NCBI GenBank assembly: GCA_012522795.1
Contig: JAAYJT010000077.1
Span: 1-44,228, forward strand
Length of the DNA: 44,228 nt
Direction of reading: 5' to 3'
From: Bacteroidales bacterium
Lineage (GTDB): Bacteria > Bacteroidota > Bacteroidia > Bacteroidales > JAAYJT01
The position numbers were made by a program, and so were the translations under genes. A model generated the notes under the pieces. It was given only the letters and a program-made list of their open reading frames with translations, did not search any database and had not been told where the DNA came from. Shown piece after piece: positions 18,825 to 27,135 of this stretch; positions within the stretch are counted from its first letter, which is position 1, and every line of letters begins with the position of its first letter.

Positions 18825-21800
18825 TTACCATCCGGGCAGAAAATTCAATCCCCAAAAACCCTGACTTAATCCCTTGTGTATGAATGGAAAAGCATAATAA
18901 GGTTCAAGAACCATAGCACCAAAAAGATTTATACGCATACTCATACCTGTGCTGAATACCGGAAATCTTTTATTATCGGCTATTTTACCTGAATTGAACG
19001 AAATATCATCAACTTTATCCCATGCCAGACCTGCATCAAAAAACAATGTTAATTCAGTAAAAAAAATTCCAGAAGTAATTAAAGCAAGGCGCTTTGGACC
19101 TGTGAACGGCAGACGGATCTCGGCAGAGGTCAATGCAATGCGTTTGCCAATAAGCATATGAGTTAATGAATCATTCTCTAAGAACATTTCATGCTTGTTT
19201 AAACTCCCTGATGTATAACCTCTTACAAAACCCGGATAACCTAAAAACAAAGGATAAAATAGCTCTCTTTCAGAATTATCTGCATAACGACCATAATGCA
19301 TAAGCCTGAAAGCAAAAGAAAAAGGTTTTACATAGTAGTATTGTCTGTAATCGGCATAGGCAGAAAACAGTTGCATGGTGCCAAAATACTGATCGGCTTG
19401 CAATCTCATTCTGTGTCCCATCATTGGAGAAGCCAGCCCAAAAAATGAATTATCGCTGACGTAGGCAGTTGATATTTTTTGAAGGTTAAAACCGTCAGGC
19501 TCATAATCTTTTAGCCGTTTACGTTTATGCCCGATTAAATAGCCACCCTGATAATAATTTGTAAAGGCATCAATTCTGTAATAATAAAGCGATGTAGAAG
19601 CCGAAGCTTCAAATCTGCGCGTAGTTGATAAAGGAAGCCATGCAAACAAAGACACCTGATCCTCAAAGGTTCTGAGTTTTCTCAGTTCAAGGGTTTCAGC
19701 AAATATGGGTTCTTTGGGGGTACCAATATTTTCTACACCATACGAAAGATATGACAGTTGATAGGGAATATGTGAAATTCCACCACCCCATTTTATTTTT
19801 CGTTTTTGATTTGCATAAGAAACCTGAGCTCCAAAATCATAAAATTCCCCGTTTAAGGCAAGCATGGTGAATAGCTGCTGATTTCCCAATATGTCGCCAA
19901 AAATCATATATACACTACCAGCCATGCCGGTACCGTAAGCACTTGCTGAAACTCCCACTCCGGTATTCCCGATATAATCCAGTTTGAATTGCGGACGATA
20001 AGGACGAATTGAGAAAGAATCGGGAGGGAAAACAGGGGCGCTGTAATTTTGGTGCAGATCATGGTCAATGAACGAATCAGTGCTGCGCTGCAGAGGTGGT
20101 AAAATTGCAGCCGTAAAATCTATTGAGTCACGGTCAACTTCGCGATGATTAAATTCATTAATCCCGGCAGAAAAAATAGTAAAGCTGCCTTTTTCAAAAA
20201 ATGAATATGCGATTGTATTATTTTTCCATGAAATACTTATTGCCGGTGATAATTCAGTAATTCCACTGATACCTGTTGAATAATTGGTAAGTTGATATAC
20301 TTTTTCTGAATCTGTGTTATATTCATACAGGTTTCGTAATCCGTCACGGTTTGAAAGAAAATAAATGGTCTTTCCATCAGCTGAAAAAACCGGATTGAGA
20401 TTATTGGCACCTTTAAAAACCTGAACTACTTTGATATCATGAGGTTTGTCAATATTCAGATATCCAATATTGAAATTGTAATTTACCTCCTTGCTGCTGT
20501 CACCCGGTTGTTTGCGGTCAGTTGAAAAGATCAGATGTTTACTGTCGGGTGCCCATGCCGGATGAACATAGGAATAATAATCATCAGTTAAATTAGTGAG
20601 TTTACCTGTTTCGGGGTAATACACATAAAGGTCAGAACGCCCGTTTTGCTGACCGGTAAATGCAATTTTTTTACCATCGGGCGACCAGGCGGGGTTATTG
20701 ATAGAAGAAATATTCTCAAACTCAACAAGTGTTGGCTTTTTCAGATTTTTCACCTGTTTTATGGCAAGTTTATTCTTCCCTTTACTTACCACCACGTAAG
20801 CAAAATATTTACTGTCGGGCGACCAGCTTCCAACTGATTCAAAAAAATTAAAACCATCAATATCCTGATTACGCGAATTGCTCGTAAGTCGTTGTTTTAT
20901 TCGCCCTGTTGAGGCATCGGCTATGTAAAGATCGAGGCTGAACAAGCGTTTTTCAGAAAAAAATGCAATATATTTTCCATCAGGACTGTATGAAGGTGAT
21001 ATATTCATTTCTCCCGCATTCTTTTCAAATATCAGTTGTTTTCCGGAATATTGCCTCAAAGAGTCGCCCTGGAATGAAGAATAATGCTTCTTAAATGATT
21101 CTTTCCACATTTCCGATACTTCTTCTTCAGTCTTTTTCAGAACCATTTTAAAAGCTGCTTCATATCCCATCATTGCTGTGCGAAAAAACAATGGTTTTAT
21201 AATGGTATCGCCCCAGGTTCCTGCCACAAACGACCAGAATGCATGTCCGAACCGGTATGGGTTATATTTGTATTGACGGGTCATTTGCTTAATAGTGGGA
21301 AAATCATCATTCGCCAAAGCATCACGCATGATCATTGCAGTATATACATCTGTACTGCCAATTGATAAATATTCAGCCATACCTTCCACCATCCATAATG
21401 GCAGGTTTTCAATATTCCTCAACGATAGTGAATCGTTGTTCATAAGTACATTAAACTGGAATGCATGAACCAGTTCATGACCTAACACATGGTTGGTCTG
21501 TGCATTGGTTTCAAGAATCGGCATTACAACCCTGTTTTTTAATGCTTCGGTAACCCCTTGCGTTCCAATAGAAATAGAGCCGCTTATTGCTGTAGTCTGC
21601 TGAAATTCAGGATGCGACTCATACACAATTACCGGATTATGGAATGGTATAGTGTCGTTAAATATTTTTTGATGCCTTTTATACCATTTTTCGCTTAGGT
21701 TACCCAGTAGCGATACTATTGAATCATTTGTCAGATAATGGTAAATTTCAAAATTTGGGGTTTGATATACATTGAAATCAAACCGCCTGTAACTTGGTTT

Positions 21801-21905
21801 GTTTTGCCCGAAATTCTGTGAATATAAATTGAATGAAAACAATAACAGAACTACTATGAGCAATATATGAGGCAACCTTGATTTTTCTGAGAAATAAGCA
21901 TTCAT
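18825..21905 (-). CDS. Outer-membrane protein: zinc-peptidase-like domain, TolB-like repeats, C-terminal barrel
   Basis: A 1026-aa exported protein with a signal peptide ending near residue 29. Residues 90-190 hold a gluzincin motif, HELVH at 143-147, with WMVEGMAEYL giving Glu174 as likely third zinc ligand (peptidase-MA-like layout). Residues about 300-570 contain at least five PD40/TolB-type repeats (for example YSPDGKYIAF, WSPDSKYFAY, WSPDGKKIAF). From about 640 to the end the sequence is beta-rich with alternating aromatic residues, consistent with an outer-membrane barrel of the bacterial surface antigen type. The role is unknown. The fusion suggests a peptidase or chaperone anchored in the outer membrane, facing the periplasm or surface. 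First gene of the operon. Confidence 0.8.
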   Translation of the reverse strand: MNAYFSEKSRLPHILLIVVLLLFSFNLYSQNFGQNKPSYRRFDFNVYQTPNFEIYHYLTNDSIVSLLGNLSEKWYKRHQKIFNDTIPFHNPVIVYESHPEFQQTTAISGSISIGTQGVTEALKNRVVMPILETNAQTNHVLGHELVHAFQFNVLMNNDSLSLRNIENLPLWMVEGMAEYLSIGSTDVYTAMIMRDALANDDFPTIKQMTRQYKYNPYRFGHAFWSFVAGTWGDTIIKPLFFRTAMMGYEAAFKMVLKKTEEEVSEMWKESFKKHYSSFQGDSLRQYSGKQLIFEKNAGEMNISPSYSPDGKYIAFFSEKRLFSLDLYIADASTGRIKQRLTSNSRNQDIDGFNFFESVGSWSPDSKYFAYVVVSKGKNKLAIKQVKNLKKPTLVEFENISSINNPAWSPDGKKIAFTGQQNGRSDLYVYYPETGKLTNLTDDYYSYVHPAWAPDSKHLIFSTDRKQPGDSSKEVNYNFNIGYLNIDKPHDIKVVQVFKGANNLNPVFSADGKTIYFLSNRDGLRNLYEYNTDSEKVYQLTNYSTGISGITELSPAISISWKNNTIAYSFFEKGSFTIFSAGINEFNHREVDRDSIDFTAAILPPLQRSTDSFIDHDLHQNYSAPVFPPDSFSIRPYRPQFKLDYIGNTGVGVSASAYGTGMAGSVYMIFGDILGNQQLFTMLALNGEFYDFGAQVSYANQKRKIKWGGGISHIPYQLSYLSYGVENIGTPKEPIFAETLELRKLRTFEDQVSLFAWLPLSTTRRFEASASTSLYYYRIDAFTNYYQGGYLIGHKRKRLKDYEPDGFNLQKISTAYVSDNSFFGLASPMMGHRMRLQADQYFGTMQLFSAYADYRQYYYVKPFSFAFRLMHYGRYADNSERELFYPLFLGYPGFVRGYTSGSLNKHEMFLENDSLTHMLIGKRIALTSAEIRLPFTGPKRLALITSGIFFTELTLFFDAGLAWDKVDDISFNSGKIADNKRFPVFSTGMSMRINLFGAMVLEPYYAFPFIHKGLSQGFWGLNFLPGW

Positions 21906-22102
21906 CGTCCTGGGGTGTTTATCTGAAACATACAGAAGAAATCGTATTAAAACCTCAAAATATATGCCAATACATTAATACATAGAAGAATTCTTAACAA
22001 CCTGACTAAAATTATTTACTTCATTTTATGGTTTTTCGTTAAAAAAATGCTGAAATCAGCCATTTAATGATATCTGAAAGCAGATTGTTGAAAAATTCTG
22101 TT
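21906..22102. other. Divergent intergenic region
   Basis: This is the space between the divergent outer-membrane protein gene and the GH3 gene. It is AT-rich with no ORF of note. Apart from the GH3 promoter at its right end (22103-22131), nothing is recognised. Confidence 0.5.
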
Positions 22103-22131
22103 TTGTATTCTTAAATTTCGTTGTACTTTTG
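22103..22131 (+). promoter_or_regulatory. Bacteroidota-type promoter for the GH3 gene
   Basis: TTG (22103-22105), 18 nt spacer, TACTTTTG (22124-22131). This is a near-ideal match to the Bacteroidota housekeeping promoter. It places the transcript start near 22138 and supports the ATG at 22196 as the translation start. Confidence 0.65.
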
Positions 22132-22195
22132 AGCCTTTGCAGTTGTATTGTATTTAATACCCCAATTTGCAACAGTTAATCAGAATTTATTGAAA

Positions 22196-23722
22196 ATGCC
22201 AATAATCAAATCATCTGTTTCGTGGTATATAAAAAGACGAATCAGCCAGATTGAGGAGTTTATGAACAACCCTTGTGAGGTGCAGTTAAAGTTGTTTCAT
22301 AACCTTATTGACAAAGCTGCAAATACAGAGTGGGGCAGGAAATACGAATATTCTTCAATAAATACACCGGAGGAATACAGGCAAAGAGTTCCTGTTAGCA
22401 ATTACGAGGTATTTAAACACTATATTGAGCGTTTACAAAAAGGGGAGCAAAACCTGCTATGGCCTTCTAAAATACGATGGTTTGCAAAATCATCGGGAAC
22501 CACTGCCAATAAAAGCAAATTCATTCCTGTAAGTCGTGAAGCAATTACTGATTGCCATTTCAAAGGCGGAAAAGACTTATTGTCAATTTATTACAACAAT
22601 AATCCGGATGCTCAGCTTCTTGGCGGGAAGATACTTGGTTTGTCAGGGTCATTATTGCCGGTAGGAAAAAATGGCAATGACTCATTTAACGGTGATATTT
22701 CTGCCGTTTTACTTAAAAACCTGCCTGTATGGATAAGTAAAAACCGGGTTCCGCATCAATCACTGGCTTTGTTGGAAGATTGGGAATTGAAAATTGAAAA
22801 AGTTTCAAAAGCCGTAATCAACGAAGATGTCAGAAATATAACAGGCGCTCCTTCATGGATGCTGCTGATGATGAAAAAGGTGTTGGGAATTTCTGGGAAA
22901 GCCAATTTATCGGAAGTGTGGCCACGGCTTGAGCTTTTTATTCATGGAGGTATGAACTTTGAACCATACCGCAGGCAGTTTGAAAATATTACTCCGGCAA
23001 ACATGCATTATATGGATGCATATAATGCATCAGAAGGGTTTTTTGCTGTGCAGGACCGCCCTCAGTATGAAGATCTTCTGCTTTTTCTTGATCATGGTAT
23101 CTATTACGAATTTGTTCCTTTGGATGAACTGAACAATGAGTATCCAGGATCTTTGACACTTGACGAGGTTCAGAAAGATATAGTGTATGCCTTGGTAATT
23201 TCTACCAATGCCGGATTGTGGCGGTATCTTATTGGCGATACTGTCCGGTTTACTGAAATAGCTCCGTACAGGATAAAAATAGCAGGACGGACAAAAAATT
23301 TTATCAATGCGGTAGGAGAAGAGCTAATGATTGATAATGCCGAGAAAGCCTTAAGTATTGCATGCGAAAGAACAGGTGCTGTTTTGTCAGAGTTTACTGC
23401 TGCCCCGGTTTATTTTCAGGAAAATGAAAATGCAGCCCACGAATGGATTATTGAGTTTGAAAAAGAACCTGTTAACATGAAAAGCTTTAGCCAAATACTT
23501 GATACTGAGCTTAAAAAACTTAATTCTGATTATGAAGCCAAGCGATATAATAATATGATACTTCGCAAACCGGTAATACACTCAGCTCCGGAAGGAACGT
23601 TTTACTTATGGCTCAAAAGTAAAGGTAAGCTCGGAGGTCAGAATAAGGTTCCGCGATTATCAAATAATCGCAATATCCTTGATGAGATAGCCAATATTAC
23701 GAACAAGAGAACTGAAAGTTAA
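22196..23722 (+). CDS. GH3-family acyl-acid-amido synthetase-like protein
   Basis: A 508-aa adenylate-forming enzyme of the GH3 family, best known in plants for joining auxin or jasmonate to amino acids. The phosphate-binding loop SSGTTANKSKFIPVS is present, as are MHYMDAYNASEGFFAVQ and the hinge and C-terminal domain region GDTVRFTEIAPYRIKIAGRTK. Bacteroidota commonly carry such a gene with no known substrate. The ATG at 22196 gives the family N-terminus MPIIKSSVSWYIKRRI. An upstream in-frame TTG at 22148 is less likely. The deoxynucleoside kinase follows 44 nt later and may be cotranscribed. Confidence 0.88.
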   Translation: MPIIKSSVSWYIKRRISQIEEFMNNPCEVQLKLFHNLIDKAANTEWGRKYEYSSINTPEEYRQRVPVSNYEVFKHYIERLQKGEQNLLWPSKIRWFAKSSGTTANKSKFIPVSREAITDCHFKGGKDLLSIYYNNNPDAQLLGGKILGLSGSLLPVGKNGNDSFNGDISAVLLKNLPVWISKNRVPHQSLALLEDWELKIEKVSKAVINEDVRNITGAPSWMLLMMKKVLGISGKANLSEVWPRLELFIHGGMNFEPYRRQFENITPANMHYMDAYNASEGFFAVQDRPQYEDLLLFLDHGIYYEFVPLDELNNEYPGSLTLDEVQKDIVYALVISTNAGLWRYLIGDTVRFTEIAPYRIKIAGRTKNFINAVGEELMIDNAEKALSIACERTGAVLSEFTAAPVYFQENENAAHEWIIEFEKEPVNMKSFSQILDTELKKLNSDYEAKRYNNMILRKPVIHSAPEGTFYLWLKSKGKLGGQNKVPRLSNNRNILDEIANITNKRTES

Positions 23723-23766
23723 ACACATACTGAAAACATAATTGTTGCAATTAAAACAAGATTAAC

Positions 23767-24387
23767 ATGCATCACATAGCTATTGCCGGAAACATAGGTT
23801 CGGGGAAAACTTCCCTTACACAGTTATTATCAAAGCATTTCGGATGGGAAGCTCATTATGAGGATGTAGAATCCAATCCTTATTTACATAGTTTTTATGA
23901 CGACATGCAGCGCTGGTCGTTCAATTTGCAGATTTATTTTCTGAATAGCCGTTTCAGGCAGGTTATAAATATTCGTAACAGTGGTAAAACAGTTATTCAG
24001 GACAGAACAATTTATGAAGATGCCCATATTTTTGCACCTAATCTTCATGCAATGAATCTTATGTCAACACGCGATTTCGATAATTATAGCTCTCTTTTCG
24101 AGCTGATGGGTTCGTTTTTGAAACCACCTGATCTTTTAATTTATCTGAAAGCAAGCGTTCCTACTTTGGTACATCAGATCCAGAAAAGAGGCAGGGATTA
24201 TGAAAATGCTATTCGTCTGGATTATTTAAAATCCCTGAACGAAAGATATGAGCAATGGATTGAATCATATAATATTGGTAAATTGCTGATAGTGGATGTG
24301 GATAAGATCAATTTCATTGAAGATCCTGAAGGATTGGGAACTATCATTAATCGTATCAACGCTGAACTGCACGGACTTTTTGGCTGA
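23767..24387 (+). CDS. Deoxynucleoside kinase (dAdo/dGuo kinase type)
   Basis: A 206-aa dNK-family enzyme that phosphorylates deoxynucleosides for salvage. The P-loop GNIGSGKT is at 8-15. The DRTIYED segment holds the catalytic and substrate-binding acid, and KRGRDYE is the LID arginine region. The family length is complete. The 3' end, with its stop at 24385-24387, lies inside a segment that is duplicated at 31141, where a relic of the last 26 codons remains. Specificity (dA/dG versus broader) cannot be read from sequence. Confidence 0.92.
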   Translation: MHHIAIAGNIGSGKTSLTQLLSKHFGWEAHYEDVESNPYLHSFYDDMQRWSFNLQIYFLNSRFRQVINIRNSGKTVIQDRTIYEDAHIFAPNLHAMNLMSTRDFDNYSSLFELMGSFLKPPDLLIYLKASVPTLVHQIQKRGRDYENAIRLDYLKSLNERYEQWIESYNIGKLLIVDVDKINFIEDPEGLGTIINRINAELHGLFG

Positions 24388-24430
24388 TCATCCTAAAATT
24401 TGATTAGCCTGCATTATAGCCATGATTTCA
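24308..24430. repeat. Island boundary repeat A, left copy (dNK/PPSR junction)
   Basis: About 123 bp aligning without gaps to 31141-31263 with roughly 16 mismatches (~87% identity by eye). It contains the end of the deoxynucleoside kinase gene and, on the minus strand, the last 13 codons plus stop of a PPSR gene. Confidence 0.85.
24388..24430 (-). pseudogene. Relic of the PPSR gene 3' end
   Basis: On the minus strand this reads EIMAIMQANQILG and stop, matching EIMAIMHANQISG and stop at the end of the intact PPSR gene (31222). The homology stops at 24430. It shows that the dNK and PPSR genes once abutted end to end. Confidence 0.8.
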
Positions 24431-24436
24431 TTCCCA

Positions 24437-24535
24437 CCTGTCCATTTTAGTGCGACAGGTTTAGAGTATTCGTTCAACAACTAATTTAATATCAATGTAA
24501 TGACTTTGGTGCTTTAATAAAGTGGACAAGTCAGG
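24437..24535. repeat. 99-bp MITE-like repeat B, left copy
   Basis: A 99-bp element starting CCTGTCCATTTTAGTG and ending AATAAAGTGGACAAGTCAGG, ~84% identical by eye to 31040-31138 in the same orientation. The ends share an inverted TGTCCAyTTTA core, and CCTGTC...GACAGG forms a small hairpin at the left end. No coding capacity. It looks like a MITE or a remnant of an IS end. Confidence 0.7.
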
Positions 24536-24567
24536 AGATTTGCAAAAGTTGCCTGGAATCAGACTTT

Positions 24568-25251
24568 TTATCTCATGTTCATAATAATATTTACCGTACT
24601 AATTACATCAGTAATGTCTATGTTTCCATCACCATTAACATCGGCGTTTTCAAAACAGAAAGGCTGTGGGTTGTCGCCAAGCATATATTTAACTGTTGTT
24701 ATTACATCCATGACATTAACACTTCCATTACAATTTGAATCTCCGCTTGTAAGGGGTATGGATTCAATAATTGAAACCATACCATGAATACAGTCCTCAA
24801 TGCCATTTACACAGTGCGGGCATCCCATAATACAATTTTCAGGTTCTAACATATAATTACCGGTCTGAGTAGGTGTAGTAAGCTTAAACGATATCACTAT
24901 ACCGGTATATCCTAAAAATGTTGCATTAGTTAAACTATAAACTAAAGCCCTGAGAATGTTGGTATCTGGTAATGTATTGGCATAAACATTATGATCAACA
25001 CGTCGCATCGGATTAAGTACGACTGAACCGTCAATATAAGAAAACCCGGATGGTAACGGAATATCAAGCTGAAAAGAGTTCATAATGTCGTTAATTTGCA
25101 TTTCAACATCAATAACTACAGTTGACTGTGGCAACCCAACAGCATCATGAATTTCCAGGATGTTAAGTTCTGGAAGCTGAGCTTTACCCGCAAAAGGGAT
25201 CAATAACAGTGCAAACAGAAGCAATTTTGGGATTTGGGTAATTTTTTTCAT
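24568..25251 (-). CDS. Secreted cohesin-like plus type I dockerin protein (copy 1)
   Basis: A 227-aa protein from the ATG at 25251 (MKKITQIPKLLLFALLL, a signal peptide ending near AGKAQ). An in-frame ATG ten codons upstream would spoil the signal peptide. Residues about 25-150 form a cohesin-like beta domain (VVIDVEMQINDIMNSFQLDI, LPSGFSYIDGS, GIVISFKL). The last 60 residues are a dockerin with two EF-hand-like loops, DSNCNGSVNVMDV and DVNGDGNIDITDV. It has no T9SS sorting domain. It is paralogous to the protein at 29976. Proteins with both partners of the cohesin-dockerin pair could link into chains (inference). Last gene of the island's minus-strand series. Confidence 0.8.
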   Translation of the reverse strand: MKKITQIPKLLLFALLLIPFAGKAQLPELNILEIHDAVGLPQSTVVIDVEMQINDIMNSFQLDIPLPSGFSYIDGSVVLNPMRRVDHNVYANTLPDTNILRALVYSLTNATFLGYTGIVISFKLTTPTQTGNYMLEPENCIMGCPHCVNGIEDCIHGMVSIIESIPLTSGDSNCNGSVNVMDVITTVKYMLGDNPQPFCFENADVNGDGNIDITDVISTVNIIMNMR

Positions 25252-25441
25252 TGTATTTATTTTTTGGCGGTTAATAATCAAATTAGCGTTAAATTTCAGT
25301 AAACCTAATCAAAGATCATCGTAAAATAAAGCTTTTTTGTCAAATTGTTGTTTTAAAAGCAGTGAACTAATTTGCGAACTATGTTTTTATAAATATCATG
25401 TAATAAAAATCAACCGGCATTATCATTATTTCTGATTGAAA

Positions 25442-27055
25442 TTATTGTACCACAAACTTCCCCCTTCCCACTGGATTGCCATCGCTGTAAACCACGGCAA
25501 TATATATTCCCGGTGCCCAGTTTTTTATGTTAGCACTATATTGCTGCTGCCCCCTATGCACTTTTATTTGATGCTGCAATACACCAAGCAGATTAAAACA
25601 CTTTAGCTCAATGTTTTTATGATGCTCCGTGTTTTCAAAGGTAAAGGTTATCTGGTCTTTTGCGGGGTTGGGGTAAATTGTAATTGGAATTGCGCTTATG
25701 CGTGCATAATACTCTTTAGGAGTAGGTATCCAGTCTGTAGATGTTAATACCATACAATCACTCAAATCTATGGTGCCTGATTGAATAGGGTATGGACAAA
25801 GACTATCATAAACGTAGGTTGTAGAATCAAAAGGAACATACTGGAGGTTTTGGTCTATTTTGTAAAGAAATGCCTTTAGAAAACCGTCTGACCCCATTAC
25901 TGGAACTCCTATAACGTAATTAGAATCATAGCTTATAGTTATTTTCGGCACCCACTCACGGCTACCTCTGACAGTATAATCATAAATATTGCCCGAAATA
26001 TCAAAAACCATATCGCCAAACATATTTACACCACCAATACCAAGATGAAGAAGAGATAAAAACGTTGTATCGTTAATTTGATACATCGTCCGGATAGCAT
26101 TATAGTCAATATCTGGATTTATTGAAGAACTCTGAATTTCAGTATAACTTATTTCATTTCCATCAACATCAAAAAACATTATCAAAGAATTATACCAATG
26201 GGGTGTTGGAAGCCAGCGGCTTCCAACACCCATAAGCAGTCTATCATTAATTGGTAGAATATTCCATGCATCGCCAATAATATTTTGTCGAGTACCAAAA
26301 GGCAGAATCCATTTTTCCTCGAAATTTGAATCAATTCCAACATAAAATGCCCTGTGATAAAAAATTGATGGGTTGCTTGGATAAGCATAATAACAACGAC
26401 CTGAGATATAATATTCACCTTTGTAATATGTTATTTTAACTGCCATAGGATCATGAAGCAATGGATATTTATCTGGCGATGCGAACACTTTTTCCCACAG
26501 TAATTCACCGTTATTACTTAATGCTGCAAGATAAATTCTATCCTTAATTTCTGGTAAAACAGGATAAAGATACTGAAGCAAAACAATTATTTCATCCCTC
26601 TCATCAGTTATCAGAATGTCAACGACTATACCTTGATTATATTCACCTTTCTTTAAAATTCTGCACCACTCAGTTTCACCACAAGCATTATATTTTGAAA
26701 TAATTGGACTATCGGAGCCTGCTTTGTATAAAACACCACCGGTATATCGGTTCCCTTCATTATCTGAAGCAACTGCATATGTCTCAATATATCCTGAATT
26801 ATATATAATATAATTTTGTCTCAATAGTTCAAGGTTTATTCCAGTCTTGGCACTCCAACTTCCTAGTCCAAAATTCTGATTCGGATTTATATAATGAGAA
26901 CCCTCCATGAAATATCCTTTATCATAGTATTCAATTAATCCCTCAATCATAACATTTTTACCGGGTAATCCAAAATAAATTCCATTAGGTGTATGTTGAG
27001 CATAGCTTGTTAAAACAAGAAAAAAGCTTATTAATATAAATTGAATGTTTTTCAT
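25442..27055 (-). CDS. T9SS-sorted surface protein, propeller-like
   Basis: A 537-aa exported protein. Residues 1-20 are a signal peptide. The middle has repeating beta-rich segments (for example ISKYNACGETEWCRILKKG and LAALSNNGELLWEKVFAS) like those of beta-propeller proteins in this phylum. The last 80 residues are a type A T9SS sorting domain beginning ITIYPNPAKDQITF and ending GIYIAVVYSDGNPVGRGKF. Expected route: Sec, then the PorT-dependent T9SS to the surface, with tail removal. No catalytic motif is recognised. It lies between the beta-helix protein and cohesin-dockerin copy 1. Confidence 0.82.
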   Translation of the reverse strand: MKNIQFILISFFLVLTSYAQHTPNGIYFGLPGKNVMIEGLIEYYDKGYFMEGSHYINPNQNFGLGSWSAKTGINLELLRQNYIIYNSGYIETYAVASDNEGNRYTGGVLYKAGSDSPIISKYNACGETEWCRILKKGEYNQGIVVDILITDERDEIIVLLQYLYPVLPEIKDRIYLAALSNNGELLWEKVFASPDKYPLLHDPMAVKITYYKGEYYISGRCYYAYPSNPSIFYHRAFYVGIDSNFEEKWILPFGTRQNIIGDAWNILPINDRLLMGVGSRWLPTPHWYNSLIMFFDVDGNEISYTEIQSSSINPDIDYNAIRTMYQINDTTFLSLLHLGIGGVNMFGDMVFDISGNIYDYTVRGSREWVPKITISYDSNYVIGVPVMGSDGFLKAFLYKIDQNLQYVPFDSTTYVYDSLCPYPIQSGTIDLSDCMVLTSTDWIPTPKEYYARISAIPITIYPNPAKDQITFTFENTEHHKNIELKCFNLLGVLQHQIKVHRGQQQYSANIKNWAPGIYIAVVYSDGNPVGRGKFVVQ

Positions 27056-27135
27056 TTCAACAAAAGTTTAAAAAATTGCTTCGCCAATGATGCACCGCTT
27101 AGTGATATATCATCAGCGAAGCAACCCTGACGTTA

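Noticed and set aside
16650-21905. A RiPP cluster around the radical SAM gene
   Set aside because: No short precursor-like ORF with a leader/core pattern and no cyclase, protease or peptide exporter of known RiPP type was found next to it.
22148-22195. TTG at 22148 as start of the GH3 gene
   Set aside because: The extra residues do not belong to the family N-terminus, and ATG 22196 fits both family and promoter.
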